From Spirochaeta sp. (GTDB lineage: Bacteria > Spirochaetota > Spirochaetia > DSM-27196 > Alkalispirochaetaceae), in NCBI GenBank assembly GCA_007130865.1, contig SLRR01000001.1:1-64000 (forward strand): a stretch of 64,000 nt of DNA, read 5' to 3'. Positions 39,008-49,667 of the stretch are shown here, one piece after another. The position numbers were made by a program, and so were the translations under genes. The notes under the pieces were generated by a model. That model made no database searches. It saw nothing but the letters and a program-made list of their open reading frames with translations, and was not told the DNA's origin. The first letter of the stretch is position 1, and each line of letters starts with the position of its first letter.

Positions 39008-40216
39008 ATGGATGCTCCCTGGACAGATCGCGTACTACAGGTATCGGAACTCACCGCGGCGATAAAAAGTATTCTCCAGGAGGGTTTTCCCGACCTTTCC
39101 GTGGAGGGAGAGATCTCCAACTTCCGTCCCGCCTCCTCGGGACACTGCTATTTTGCGCTGAAGGACGCCGGTGCGGTTATCCAGTGCGTACTCTTTCGCG
39201 GCGCCGCGGCAAAACTTTCATTCCAACCGCAGGACGGAAACCTCGTGCAGATCAGAGCTTCCCTCGACGTCTATCCCCCGCGGGGTACTTACCAGCTCAT
39301 CGTGCGGGATATGCAACCCGCCGGAGAAGGACGTATCCTGGCGATGCTGGAGGCACGCAAGAAACAACTGCAGGCGGAGGGCGTGTTTGACCGGGAGCTT
39401 CCCCTGCCCTGGTTCCCACGCTCACTTGCCGTGGTTACCTCCCCTACGGGAGCGGCTGTCCGGGACGTTTTAGAGGTGTTGCGCCGTCGCGGCGCCGGCG
39501 TGGACGTGCGAATTCTACCGGTACCGGTCCAGGGTCAGGACGCCGGTGAAAGGATCGCCACGATGATCCGGTATGCCGACCGTCACAAGCTGGGCGACGT
39601 GATTCTGGTTACCCGCGGAGGCGGATCGCTGGAAGACCTGCTTCCCTTCAGTGAGGTCGCGGTGGTCCGCGCGATCTCCTCCACGACGACGCCGGTTATA
39701 TCGGCGGTGGGTCACGAAACGGACCTGGCACTCTCCGACTTTGCCGCGGATTACCGCGCCCCTACCCCCTCCGCCGCAGCAGAGGTGGTTTGCGCGGGAG
39801 AACAGGAAGTACGGGAACGGGTGCACCGGGCGGGATCCGCTTTGGTACGGGACTACCTGGCCCGACTGGAACGCGTGCAACTGCGCCTCAAACAGGTTAC
39901 TACGGCGGAGATACGGTACCGCTACCGCAACTTCGTCCAACCCTGGTACCAGCGGGTGGACGACGCTATTGAAGAAACGCGCCGTGCTTTTACGGAACGA
40001 ATCTCTACGGTAAAGCTGCGCCTCGAACGGGCTATGGACCGGATCGAGGGTGCATCACCGTACCGGGCACTGGACCGGGGGTACGCGATCGTACGCGACC
40101 GCGAGACCGGCTTGATCGTGACACGAGCGGAAAAAACGTTACCGGGTCAGGCGTTGGAGACGCAATTCGCCGACGGTGCGATCCTGGTCCACCGGGACGG
40201 AACGGAGCAGAAATGA
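39008..40216 (+). CDS. xseA: Exodeoxyribonuclease VII large subunit
   Basis: VSELTAAIKSILQEGFPDLSVEGEISNFRPASSGHCYFALKD; VTRGGGSLEDLLPFSEVAVVRAI; VGHETDLALSDFAADYRAPTPSAAAE. Confidence 0.96.
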   Translation: MDAPWTDRVLQVSELTAAIKSILQEGFPDLSVEGEISNFRPASSGHCYFALKDAGAVIQCVLFRGAAAKLSFQPQDGNLVQIRASLDVYPPRGTYQLIVRDMQPAGEGRILAMLEARKKQLQAEGVFDRELPLPWFPRSLAVVTSPTGAAVRDVLEVLRRRGAGVDVRILPVPVQGQDAGERIATMIRYADRHKLGDVILVTRGGGSLEDLLPFSEVAVVRAISSTTTPVISAVGHETDLALSDFAADYRAPTPSAAAEVVCAGEQEVRERVHRAGSALVRDYLARLERVQLRLKQVTTAEIRYRYRNFVQPWYQRVDDAIEETRRAFTERISTVKLRLERAMDRIEGASPYRALDRGYAIVRDRETGLIVTRAEKTLPGQALETQFADGAILVHRDGTEQK

Positions 40217-40467
40217 AAGACTTTGAAAAACGGCTGGAACGGCTGGAATCGCTTGCGGAGAAACTCCGGGACGGGACAGTTCCGATCGACGAAGCGGCGG
40301 GGCTCTTTGAAGAAGGGGTCAAGCTCTCGCAATCGCTGGAAGGCGAGCTCCGACGACTGGAGCGTCGGATCGAGATCCTCGTGAACGATCCGGAATCCTC
40401 CGGCGGCGAAGAACCTCCGGTGCTGGAACTCTTTCCGGAATTGAACAGGGGTAGCGATACGGAGTAA
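40213..40467 (+). CDS. xseB: Exodeoxyribonuclease VII small subunit
   Basis: KDFEKRLERLESLAEKLRDGTVPIDEAAGLFEEGVKL; overlaps the xseA stop. Confidence 0.94.
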   Translation: MKDFEKRLERLESLAEKLRDGTVPIDEAAGLFEEGVKLSQSLEGELRRLERRIEILVNDPESSGGEEPPVLELFPELNRGSDTE

Positions 40468-40468
40468 T

Positions 40469-40948
40469 TCAGCGTCGCAACGCGCGAGGTAGCGCGTCGA
40501 GGTCGATCCTGTCGCCGGGACGGATCCCGAGCTCTCGGAATCTTCCCTGGTTTACCTCGAGGGCGTACCGGGCGGGATAGCGCGAACGTACCGGAGTCAG
40601 CGAATGTGGCTCCATATCGTGTATTTCCAGGATGCGCCCCCGGGCATCAATATAGGCGATTGAGAGCGACAATGGTGTATCCTTCATCCAGAACGTGCGC
40701 AACGCCGACTCTTCAAAAACAAACAGCATCCCCGCGTCGGGTTCGAGTTCCCGGCGGAACATCAGTCCCCGCTGTCGCTCCTCGTCGGTAACCGCCAATT
40801 CCACCCGGAACGGGTGTTCCCCCACGCGAAGAATCACCGTTTCCTGATCGTCCGCGCAGGCGGAGACCGTAAACAGAACAACGAGCAGCACGGAAATTGA
40901 CCAGGTTGATCGAGTTGAGCGACGAAATACTCCGTTAAAACTCCTCAA
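40469..40948 (-). CDS. DUF192 family exported protein
   Basis: RVELAVTDEERQRGLMFRRELEPDAGMLFVFEESALRTFWMKDTPLSLSIAYID. Confidence 0.85.
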   Translation of the reverse strand: MRSFNGVFRRSTRSTWSISVLLVVLFTVSACADDQETVILRVGEHPFRVELAVTDEERQRGLMFRRELEPDAGMLFVFEESALRTFWMKDTPLSLSIAYIDARGRILEIHDMEPHSLTPVRSRYPARYALEVNQGRFRELGIRPGDRIDLDALPRALRR

Positions 40949-41495
40949 GAAACTGCTCCCTCGTCATGTCCTCGATCGCCTCAAGGGCGCGTCGCTCCCG
41001 ACGCCGTACTTCAAACGTCTCCAGGTCAAGGTAACGGACCGTCAACGGTCGTTCAAGCTCGATCCGGGTCAAACGGTCCTGCCACACCGCGCGTTGCGGG
41101 TTCAGGTCCAGCGGTGGCCCGTAGCGATCCTGAAGGCGGTTGTAGAGCTGGAAATAATCCAGGCGTTGTCGGTCGAGGTAAAGCGCTATGATGTACAGTG
41201 CACCGTCCTGAAACTGGAAGAGTCCCCGGGAAACGTATCCACGCCCGTCTGTATCGATCACTTCTCCACCGTTTCCGGGAGCCAGCGACACGTCCGGTTC
41301 TCCACGGTAGTTGAAGTAAAAGTCCGCCTCCAGGGCGGTTTGAACCGTCAAGTAGGGTGTACCGAGCTGCAGTTCACGGAAACCGCGCTGGAGGAACGGT
41401 TCCGCCGGGACCAGGTCCTGGGCGGCGGACTCTTCCGAGACGCTCCATAATGCAACAAGGACGATCAGAAACGCTGAACGCGGAAACCTTCTCAT
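40935..41495 (-). CDS. Exported hypothetical protein
   Basis: Signal peptide-like N-terminus; overlaps the downstream DUF192 gene. Confidence 0.65.
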   Translation of the reverse strand: MRRFPRSAFLIVLVALWSVSEESAAQDLVPAEPFLQRGFRELQLGTPYLTVQTALEADFYFNYRGEPDVSLAPGNGGEVIDTDGRGYVSRGLFQFQDGALYIIALYLDRQRLDYFQLYNRLQDRYGPPLDLNPQRAVWQDRLTRIELERPLTVRYLDLETFEVRRRERRALEAIEDMTREQFLEEF

Positions 41496-41514
41496 ATAAG
41501 ACGTATCGGCGTAA

Positions 41515-41886
41515 TCAGATCCTCAGGTAAACCTGGGAAAGAACGAGGAACGCCGCCACCATAGCGGCCAGCACCACCCAGAACAACCAGTCCGGTACGG
41601 GACGACGGCGCCGGGCGTACCGCTTCTCCCGGCGGGAGCGCCGCATCACCCGGGGAGTGGAATCTTGTGATCCCTCCGGGGGTGTCCCCGGGACGATCTC
41701 GTACCGGACAGGACGTTCCTCGGCGAGAAACCCGCAGATCGGGCATCCACGGACAAAATGGTGTTGTTTACCACGGTAACCACACTGCGGGCACTTGATC
41801 GCGACAAACACGGCTCCGCAGTGTGGACAGAGTTCGTCCGATTCCTTTACCTCTTTGCCGCAGTTTTCACAGAAAAACTGTCTCAT
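41515..41886 (-). CDS. Zinc-ribbon membrane protein
   Basis: MRQFFCENCGKEVKESDELCPHCGAVFVAIKCPQCGYRG...CPICGF; C-terminal TM segment. Confidence 0.75.
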   Translation of the reverse strand: MRQFFCENCGKEVKESDELCPHCGAVFVAIKCPQCGYRGKQHHFVRGCPICGFLAEERPVRYEIVPGTPPEGSQDSTPRVMRRSRREKRYARRRRPVPDWLFWVVLAAMVAAFLVLSQVYLRI

Positions 41887-41915
41887 CTACGGAGCCGGTC
41901 CGGGAGAACGCGAGT

Positions 41916-42896
41916 TCACGGCGCGGTGATCGACTGAGGAAACGCAAACGTACCGAGTGAGAAGCGTTCCGCCCTGTTTCCTGCACGGTGTGAAGCAGCA
42001 ACCTCCACGTAAAGCGGTCCCGCGCCGAGTAGTTCGAGAGAACGAAGATGATCCCGGATTGACGGACGGTCGACCTCAAACTCTATAAAGTTCTCGTGCT
42101 TGCCGTACTGTCCCACCCAGTGCAGGGAGCCGTCCGCGCTGTGATACACCACCGGTCCGCTGCGACCGTCCACGAGGATGGACACCTCGCCGATCGCGCG
42201 CTGCGGCGTCTCCGCGGTAACCAGACGAAGGTGATAACCGGTATCGTTCAGAATAGGACCGTCCGCGAGGATCGCCGTGAACCAGCGGTTGGCACCGTCC
42301 TGCGAATAAACGTGCCGGACCGCTGTACCGCCGATCCGCCAGAAACGCGACTCTTCCAGTGAGATCGTCTCTCCAAGCGACGCCGCCTCCACTCGCACGG
42401 GGACGTCGGTCGTCGTGAAGGAGAGCAACGGTCGTTCCTCCTCCCAATCGATCGCGATACCATCGATCATTACCGGTTCCGGATACGCCGGAAGATCCCA
42501 GGGGGCCAGCTGCAGCGTAGAATCGCCGACGCGTACTATCCGGGAACGATCGATCGTTACCGGCGTACTCCCATCGGGTAGCGACACCACCACCGCGCGA
42601 TAGGAAAGTCCGGAAACGAGCCCCGCGTAATACCCCACGAGAGTTCCCTTTCCGGAATCAACCGGCACCATCCCCTGCGGCGCGACGACGCGAAGATCCT
42701 CTGCGGATGCGTTCAGCGCCCGGGTTATACTGGACTCCGATTGGGGAACCACGGTTCGGTCCGGCGACACCACGGCAAAAACCAGGGGAGCCCGTTCCGT
42801 ATTGACGATCGTACGTGTTTCGCCCCGTAAAGTTCCGGGTAATGTCACCGCCAGGAACGCGCACGCCAGGAAAACCCCGAATCTTGTAGCTTTCAT
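41916..42896 (-). CDS. Exported hypothetical protein
   Basis: Signal peptide-like N-terminus; 326 aa; no family recognised. Confidence 0.65.
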   Translation of the reverse strand: MKATRFGVFLACAFLAVTLPGTLRGETRTIVNTERAPLVFAVVSPDRTVVPQSESSITRALNASAEDLRVVAPQGMVPVDSGKGTLVGYYAGLVSGLSYRAVVVSLPDGSTPVTIDRSRIVRVGDSTLQLAPWDLPAYPEPVMIDGIAIDWEEERPLLSFTTTDVPVRVEAASLGETISLEESRFWRIGGTAVRHVYSQDGANRWFTAILADGPILNDTGYHLRLVTAETPQRAIGEVSILVDGRSGPVVYHSADGSLHWVGQYGKHENFIEFEVDRPSIRDHLRSLELLGAGPLYVEVAASHRAGNRAERFSLGTFAFPQSITAP

Positions 42897-42928
42897 GCTA
42901 CTTTTATCGGCCGGTGACGTCCCGGGGT

Positions 42929-43735
42929 TCAGCTACGGAACCACTCGATCACGGAACGGGCAACCTCGTCCCGTTCCGGTCCGTTGGTTACGACGTGGCC
43001 GGACTCCGTGAGTTCCACCGTCTTCTGCATTGTTGCCCCGAGATCCCGTCGGATCCGTTCGGTCACGCCGGCAGGGACGGTCTCGTCCTCCCTGGAAACG
43101 ACGGTAAGCGTCGGGCACGTTACCCGGGGTAGCGCCCTTCGCGCTCTGCGGGCGAGTCGGTAGAGATGCGCGGTCTGACGCGGCCACTGCAGGTTCCAGT
43201 ACTGTTCCGCCAGATGCTCTCGTTCCGGATCTACCCGTTCGGGGTCCTCCGGATCGAACACGTTGGCCTCGGAGGTCTGGACCCTATGAGGAGGAACCAA
43301 AAACTGCAGCAACGGGGTGAAGCGTACAAGCGGATGCGTGAAATCCAGAGCGGGTGCAAACAGCGCCGCTCCGGCCAGCGGAAACTGCGCCGCCAGGAGA
43401 ACGGTTAATACGCCTCCCATGGACAACCCCGCGGCGTAGACGCGACGGGATCCGTCGGCAAGCTCCAGGTATCCGTCCACTGCGGCACGCCACCAGTCGC
43501 CCGCCCCGGATGCGCGGAAATCCTCCCCCGTCGTACCATGACCGGGAAGGCGTGGTCCCAGCACGGTGTAACCCGCATCGTAGAACCGTTCCGCCAGGTA
43601 ACGCAGATCACCGATGTATCCGGTGAACCCGTGGAGAAGTAATATCGCCGGGGCTTCAGGACCGGCGTCCATTCTGAGAGTTCTGGCTCCCGTCAGGACG
43701 CGCGTGTGTGCAGGTATACGTTGCAAACGTTCCAT
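42929..43735 (-). CDS. Alpha/beta hydrolase (carboxylesterase Est30-like)
   Basis: ILLLHGFTGYIGDLRYLAERF, GLSMGGVL, VSREDETVP, ELTESGHVVTNGPERDEV. Confidence 0.87.
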   Translation of the reverse strand: MERLQRIPAHTRVLTGARTLRMDAGPEAPAILLLHGFTGYIGDLRYLAERFYDAGYTVLGPRLPGHGTTGEDFRASGAGDWWRAAVDGYLELADGSRRVYAAGLSMGGVLTVLLAAQFPLAGAALFAPALDFTHPLVRFTPLLQFLVPPHRVQTSEANVFDPEDPERVDPEREHLAEQYWNLQWPRQTAHLYRLARRARRALPRVTCPTLTVVSREDETVPAGVTERIRRDLGATMQKTVELTESGHVVTNGPERDEVARSVIEWFRS

Positions 43736-43796
43736 TGATGAATCTTACGACGCACCGGGCGGTGACACAAGCGCTTCGTCACAGTACATTGGTATC

Positions 43797-44168
43797 ATGA
43801 AATCGGATAGTACTGTGTTTCACCAGACAACGCCCTTTGTCGTTCCTACCGGGGACGGAAAGCTGATCGAGGAGCACTTCGGGCTCGCCTCCACCGGAGA
43901 AGACGCGCTCAGCATCGCGCACATGGTAGCGCCTCCCGGGTGGAGCGAGCCGCCGCAGACACCGGAGTTTGGAGAGTTTACGCTCGTTTCCCGGGGACAC
44001 AAGCAGGCAGCGCTGGGGGATCGCACGATCGTTCTTGAACCGGGACATTCGCTCTTTGTTCCGCCCGGCGTAACGGTGCAATACAGCAACCCCTTCGATG
44101 AAGAGGTCGAATACTGGTCGGTCTGCATGCCGGCGTTCTCACCGGAACGGGTGAACCGTGAGTCCTGA
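43797..44168 (+). CDS. Cupin domain protein
   Basis: MVAPPGWSEPPQTPEFGEFTLVSRGHKQAALGDRTIVLEPGHSLFVPPGVTVQYSNP. Confidence 0.78.
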   Translation: MKSDSTVFHQTTPFVVPTGDGKLIEEHFGLASTGEDALSIAHMVAPPGWSEPPQTPEFGEFTLVSRGHKQAALGDRTIVLEPGHSLFVPPGVTVQYSNPFDEEVEYWSVCMPAFSPERVNRES

Positions 44169-44976
44169 CCGTTCCTGCTGGATCTACCATCTCGCCCGTC
44201 GCGACGGGAGCGCACTGTTTCTTCATCCCTTCGTCAAGCGGGGAAGTTTTCTGGATCTGCCTGCCGGCACGGAACTGGAGGGGTACTATGGACGTGAACC
44301 ACGGGTGGAATCGCTTTCTGCACTTCGAACCGAGTTGTACCGTCGTGCCGATGAAGATGTCCGGGACTGGATAAACGAGCGTCGATTCATCCCGCGTTTT
44401 CTCTTTGCGTCGATGATCTTTCTCGTGGTGTTTCTCTTCATGTCCCTGGTGGTCCATACTCCGATACCGCTGCTTGATGAGCTGCTCGCCAGCGGCGCCG
44501 CCGGAGCGACCGCGTTTGTCATGGCGGGGCGTTTCTTTGAGAAGACCGGTGTCGCGGTACAACGACGGGATGCGCTCCACGCGCAGGTAGACAACGTTCT
44601 CTTTAACGAATCGGATTACGTTCATAAACTTGAGAACGCCTTCCACCACCTCGATCGTACCGGAGCCGCTGTTTCATCGGGATCCGCCGATCGATACAAC
44701 CACGGATACGACCAGGATGGACGCTACCACGACGGCAGCGACGAAACATCCTCCCTCGAAAGGAAGCTTCAGGATCTCTGGCAGGATAACCGCGAGGAAA
44801 CGCAGCGGGTTCTGGAATTGTTAAAAACTCTTCTTGGTGTGAACCCCTGGAAACGAGCTGCCCGGGAGCTGCGTCGTGGCCGCCTCTCGCGTAAAGTGGA
44901 GGATCTCGTTCACCGGGGAGAAGTCGAACCGGCGCTGATCACGCTGTACGACAAGTTGCGCCGGTCCGCCCCGTAG
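44158..44976 (+). CDS. Hypothetical membrane protein (two predicted TM helices)
   Basis: ORF 272 aa; FLFASMIFLVVFLFMSLVV hydrophobic segment; GTG start overlapping the cupin 3' end. Confidence 0.6.
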   Translation: MSPDRSCWIYHLARRDGSALFLHPFVKRGSFLDLPAGTELEGYYGREPRVESLSALRTELYRRADEDVRDWINERRFIPRFLFASMIFLVVFLFMSLVVHTPIPLLDELLASGAAGATAFVMAGRFFEKTGVAVQRRDALHAQVDNVLFNESDYVHKLENAFHHLDRTGAAVSSGSADRYNHGYDQDGRYHDGSDETSSLERKLQDLWQDNREETQRVLELLKTLLGVNPWKRAARELRRGRLSRKVEDLVHRGEVEPALITLYDKLRRSAP

Positions 44977-44994
44977 GTATCGCCGTTACCTCCG

Positions 44995-47900
44995 TTATTT
45001 CCGCCTGACCACCAGGATCGTCAGGTCGTCATACTGTTCGTCTTCGCGCAGGTGCGTGTAGGTGCGGTATAAACCTTCCAGCGGTGAAACCTCGTCGCCC
45101 GGAGCCTTCCCGGAGGAATCGCCCTGCGCGGCGCTTCCGCGTCCACCATCGTTTGACTCTGCGGGACGAGCAGGATGCGCGAAGTACGTTCGGTACTGGA
45201 GGAAATGCTCCCGGAGAAAATCGTCCACCATTGCATCGACACGTACCCTGTCGGTCGGTCCCGCCGTCGGGTCCGGTACGAGGCGAAAGACCTTCTCCGC
45301 CGCGACGATCGCCAGGGCAAGATCCCGTCCGTCGGGAGAACACCCGCGAAAATCGAACTCCAGCACTTCTCCCTCTACGGGGTTCAGCACCTTCTCCAGT
45401 CGATACGTTCCACCGGTCTGCACCGCGCGGACAATATCGTGGATACGCTGGATGGTGAACTCCTCACCATCGTGTCCAAGGCCCAGATCGGCGGGCACCT
45501 CTTCCTTGTCGATCATCTCCTGCGTCACGACCATAGGTGAGAAATCACTGTTTCGAAGAAGTCGCTTCGCCTCTTCCATGCCGTCCGTGAAGAGAAGCAG
45601 AACGTCCCCCGACGCAACCTGCCTGGTCTCCTGCGGGAACGTGATCGGCATATCCTCGCTGCTGAACATCCCGGAGGCTGGACCTCCCGGAATTGAGAGG
45701 ATCTCCACGTCCCGGGAATCGTTCCGATAGACGTGAAGCTGGTTATCACCGGCGTTCACCGTGTAGAACGCGCCGGTCTGGACGTCCAGGATTCCCGCGG
45801 TAAGCGCGGCAAAACGGCCCTTGAACTGCTGTTCCGCCACCACGTCGTTCACGCGTACTACCATCGAGGAAAGATCCAGTCCGGGCCGTTTCTCCGTCCA
45901 TCCACGAAAGTAGTCCTGGAAGACCGTGGCCACCTGGACCATGATAAGCGCCGCGGGTATCCCCTTACCCGCGACGTCGCACTTGATCATCGCGTAGTAC
46001 CGGTCGCTGAGCTTCTGGTACGTAAAGTAGTCTCCGGAAACACCTTTTGCTCCCTCGTAGTACCCGAAGAAATAAGCGCCTGGAACGTCCAGCTCGCCGG
46101 AAGACTTCTTGGTGTCGTCGGATATCCGCTCCAGCGGAATGAACGCCTTCTGTGTCTCCTTACCAAAGAGCAGGTCCTTGTCGGCCTCGGCGGCTTTCAC
46201 GAGACCGTCGGTCATCGTATTGATCGAGTCGGCGAGCAGCTTGAGCTCGTCCCGGCTTCTGAGGTTCAGACTCGTTCCTTTCAGGGTGGACTTGTCCTCC
46301 GTGGCAGTGATCGTCTCCACGAGGCTCACCAGGCGCGTGATCGGAATAACGATGATCGTCGCCAGGAGGTACGCTCCCAGAATACCGAAACCCACCGCTA
46401 CGGCGGTCACTATAATGGTGGTAAGAATCAGCTCCCGTTGCGTCGCGGCGATCTCGTCCAGGATCGGTTGCGTCGTGACCGCCACGCGTACGGTACCGCG
46501 ATAGAAGTCCCGGAAATCGGCACCGGCGCCCGCCACGATATCCATTACCGGCCGGTAAAACACGAACGTCGTCATATCGGGACGTAGATCTTCCGGATCG
46601 AACGCGGGTTCGCTCCGAATCGGGCCGGCGATCTCCGTCAACCGCGCGCGACCGCGCTGGAGAAGATCGACCCGCACGCTGTCGATCCTGGCGATTTCCT
46701 CGTCGGGAGCGCCCTGCACGATAAGCTGCTGCGCCTGTCTCGATAGCTCCTCCAGCTCCGCCGGTATCTCACCGATCTCCTCGCGGGCGCGAAGATTAAG
46801 TTCCTCCACCATACGGGTTACGCTCGGAGTGATAATGTCTTCAAGTTGGGAGACCGCTACGGTGTATATCTCCGTATTAATCGTTTCACCGGACTGCGCA
46901 ACCGGATCACTGGTAGCGTAGATCGTCTCCACGTTGCCCTGAGCGTCCAGGCCGGTGATCGTTACGTGGAGCGCCTCCGCCATCGCCTCACCCTGCTCGA
47001 TCAGGTTCTGAAACTGGTCCAGATTCAGCTGGGGGTTCTCCAGGGCCGGGCGGGCACCCGTTACCTGACCTTCCAGCAGGAGTTCGATCCGCTCCTGCAA
47101 CCCCGCTACGAGGATGCGCTCCTGCCGTTGCAGCACGGTCCGGCCGAGCGAAACCGCCACGACCACCACCACGCTAACCACGAGGAGCACCACAAAGAAC
47201 GCGAACTTGAGGCGTAAACCGAATCCCTGCACTCTCATACGTCTGGTCCTTTCAGCGATGCCGGAAATATCTTCCACCGTTCTGCCGGACACGAGCGCCC
47301 GTGCCTCGAGGTTGAGTCGGCGGATTTCCCCGCCGATCGAGACGAGCCTCGTCATCGAGATCAGTATCAACGCCGCCGCCGCGGCGATCACCACAAGAAA
47401 CATCACGTCCTGGGTGTTCCGGCGGAGGTACGGGGCGGAAACGGTCTCGAAGCCCGGTCGATAGGCCGGGCGAAAGTCACCGTATTTTATGATACCTCGC
47501 GGGTCGAACCGCACCGGTTCCGGGGCAAAGTACATACCGCGCTCGGTATGGTTCAAACCCAGCCGATACGTGCCGCTCTCGATCTCTTCCACCAGGAGGT
47601 CCGTGATCGTCCGGTCATCGCGGAGAGCAAAACCATCCTGCCGGAGGTTGAACTCGTGGTCCCAGGGTGGTTCCCCCGTCCGGTCGAGCACGATCTGTCG
47701 GATCTCGCCGTTGGCAAGAAATCCCTGCCCGAGTATCGCCAGCCGGTGGCGACCGAGCAGGTCCCGTTCCACCGTTGTTCCCACCACTCGTGTAAAGGGT
47801 ACGAACTTGTCCAGGCGCAGCGGTACTGCCCTGGGCGGGCCGACGTTACCTACGTCGTCCACGGCGGCCACCGTCAGAACCCAGAGCCCGTCCGGCGCGT

Positions 47901-49623
47901 TGGTCCTGCTGATGGTCGGAACCGCGGTGGTCACCCGGGGAGGTACGGAGAACTGCGGAAGCTCTCCGGGCATCCGAGTCTCGGGTCCAAGGTAGTCCAG
48001 GCGGACGCTGTATCCCCCCAGGTGTTCCTCATCGGGAGGAGGCAGCCACCCCAGGGTAAACGTGTTGGACGCGAGGTAACCTCGTTCGTCCACCGGAGGC
48101 GGAGGAAACACCACCGGTCCCGGCGGAGTGGTATCGAGGTAATACCCGATCGTGGCCGGCTCCGACCAGTTCCCGGCAAAGTCGGTTGCTCGTACCCGCA
48201 GGTACCACTGTCCCTCCTCCTCCGCCCGGGAGACGATCGTACGGTCCGGTACACGCTGCATGATCTCCCGTGGTACGGGCGCGTCCGGGTCCCGGGACCA
48301 CGTCCAGGCGTAACCCCGGATTCCCGAGGGATCAGGAGGATCCCGCACGGCCACGCGGGCCGTAGCAGCGGCACTCCTGCCTCCGGCGGGGAAGTTCTCC
48401 GCCAGGAGCGTGGGCGCATCCACGGACTGGTCCGGCTCCTTGTAGACCACGGCGGCGCCACGCGGGCCTTCCCGCCGCTGCCAGAGTATGTGAAGACGAT
48501 CCCGGAAGTACACCGCTTCCGCGAACGACGCTTCTCCGACGGCGGGGCTGATCGTCTCGGTCTGCCACCTGAACTGTGCGGGTCGGCCCAGGACGATCCG
48601 GCTGTTTCCGGTGGGACTGGTAAACCAGACAATCACCGGTTCCGTACCGTCGAAGGTGATCCGCGGGGACCGGGCGGTATCAAAGCGGCCGGTCACCTCT
48701 TCGATGAAGCCGGTGGGTTCACCCCGAGCATCAAAGGTCTGCAGGTAAACCTGGGGGCTGCCCGCCTGAAAACGACGTTCCCATACAAGATAGAGTTCCG
48801 GGTCTTCCGGGTGCGCCACCAGGTGCGGTCGCTGGTTGTCGTACAGGTCCGCATTGTCGGTCTGCGCGGTATCCGCAAACGTTGTTATCCGACGCTGGTT
48901 CTCCCAGCTTCGGCCCCCGTCGGTGCTCTCCTTTATATAAAGCTGGTACGTGCTGCGGGCGGTGATATTGAGTCCCTGGTATACGACGAAATCTTTGTCT
49001 CCCACCGAGGCGTGACGCGGGAGAAAGATGAGACCCGTGGCGGAGTCCCTGTCCAGGGGGGTTGTGTCCGTCCATTCCAGGCCGTCACGGGAATTGACGT
49101 ACACTATCTGTTGACGACCGTCCAGGTTGCGGTTGACGAAGAGCGTGATCGACCCGTCGTTCATCTCCGCCAGGTACGGAGCGACGTTGGTGCGGTCCGT
49201 GCGGACGGTGTGGACCAGGTCAAATGAACGTCCCCGGTCAAGGGAACGGTAAATAAGCGTCTCCTCCGCGGAAGCGGTGACCGCCAGGTAGATCACGTCG
49301 TCCCGGGTGGCCACAGCGGAGTACAGCAACGGTGACGTTCCGCCGGAATAGTTGAACGGCCCCACCAACGCGGACCGACGATCCCACCGGCGGCCGGACC
49401 CGGAGTAGAGCGCGGAAATCCTCACCTCGCCGGACTCCTCGTCGAGTCGTGTCTCCTCCTGGTAGATGATCATGATCTCGTTCTGGAGAACGAGGAATCG
49501 GGGGTACCTGCCCTGGTCTCCCGTGAGCGAGACCGGGTCTTCAAAGAACTCCGTCCGTTCCGCCGCAACCTGCCGGGGCCACACCATTCCCGTGGCAACG
49601 AGAATCGAGAAAACCACAAACAC
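44995..49623 (-). CDS. SpoIIE/PP2C-type phosphatase with periplasmic sialidase-like (Asp-box) propeller and HAMP
   Basis: N-terminal Asp-box motifs (SLDRGRSFD, STDGGRSWEN), Fn3-like repeats, two TM regions, HAMP-like segment, C-terminal VSGDYFTY...IKCDVAGKGIPAAL...LLLFTDGMEEAKR...YDDLTILVV. Confidence 0.87.
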   Translation of the reverse strand: MFVVFSILVATGMVWPRQVAAERTEFFEDPVSLTGDQGRYPRFLVLQNEIMIIYQEETRLDEESGEVRISALYSGSGRRWDRRSALVGPFNYSGGTSPLLYSAVATRDDVIYLAVTASAEETLIYRSLDRGRSFDLVHTVRTDRTNVAPYLAEMNDGSITLFVNRNLDGRQQIVYVNSRDGLEWTDTTPLDRDSATGLIFLPRHASVGDKDFVVYQGLNITARSTYQLYIKESTDGGRSWENQRRITTFADTAQTDNADLYDNQRPHLVAHPEDPELYLVWERRFQAGSPQVYLQTFDARGEPTGFIEEVTGRFDTARSPRITFDGTEPVIVWFTSPTGNSRIVLGRPAQFRWQTETISPAVGEASFAEAVYFRDRLHILWQRREGPRGAAVVYKEPDQSVDAPTLLAENFPAGGRSAAATARVAVRDPPDPSGIRGYAWTWSRDPDAPVPREIMQRVPDRTIVSRAEEEGQWYLRVRATDFAGNWSEPATIGYYLDTTPPGPVVFPPPPVDERGYLASNTFTLGWLPPPDEEHLGGYSVRLDYLGPETRMPGELPQFSVPPRVTTAVPTISRTNAPDGLWVLTVAAVDDVGNVGPPRAVPLRLDKFVPFTRVVGTTVERDLLGRHRLAILGQGFLANGEIRQIVLDRTGEPPWDHEFNLRQDGFALRDDRTITDLLVEEIESGTYRLGLNHTERGMYFAPEPVRFDPRGIIKYGDFRPAYRPGFETVSAPYLRRNTQDVMFLVVIAAAAALILISMTRLVSIGGEIRRLNLEARALVSGRTVEDISGIAERTRRMRVQGFGLRLKFAFFVVLLVVSVVVVVAVSLGRTVLQRQERILVAGLQERIELLLEGQVTGARPALENPQLNLDQFQNLIEQGEAMAEALHVTITGLDAQGNVETIYATSDPVAQSGETINTEIYTVAVSQLEDIITPSVTRMVEELNLRAREEIGEIPAELEELSRQAQQLIVQGAPDEEIARIDSVRVDLLQRGRARLTEIAGPIRSEPAFDPEDLRPDMTTFVFYRPVMDIVAGAGADFRDFYRGTVRVAVTTQPILDEIAATQRELILTTIIVTAVAVGFGILGAYLLATIIVIPITRLVSLVETITATEDKSTLKGTSLNLRSRDELKLLADSINTMTDGLVKAAEADKDLLFGKETQKAFIPLERISDDTKKSSGELDVPGAYFFGYYEGAKGVSGDYFTYQKLSDRYYAMIKCDVAGKGIPAALIMVQVATVFQDYFRGWTEKRPGLDLSSMVVRVNDVVAEQQFKGRFAALTAGILDVQTGAFYTVNAGDNQLHVYRNDSRDVEILSIPGGPASGMFSSEDMPITFPQETRQVASGDVLLLFTDGMEEAKRLLRNSDFSPMVVTQEMIDKEEVPADLGLGHDGEEFTIQRIHDIVRAVQTGGTYRLEKVLNPVEGEVLEFDFRGCSPDGRDLALAIVAAEKVFRLVPDPTAGPTDRVRVDAMVDDFLREHFLQYRTYFAHPARPAESNDGGRGSAAQGDSSGKAPGDEVSPLEGLYRTYTHLREDEQYDDLTILVVRRK

Positions 49624-49667
49624 CGCGTAGAATCCGCGACGGTGGAACGGGGTGAATCCTGGTGACG

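Noticed and set aside
47548-49227. 559-aa open frame antisense to the SpoIIE/propeller gene
   Set aside because: Sense gene is well supported; antisense product is low-complexity Arg/Gly/Pro-rich with no family signal.
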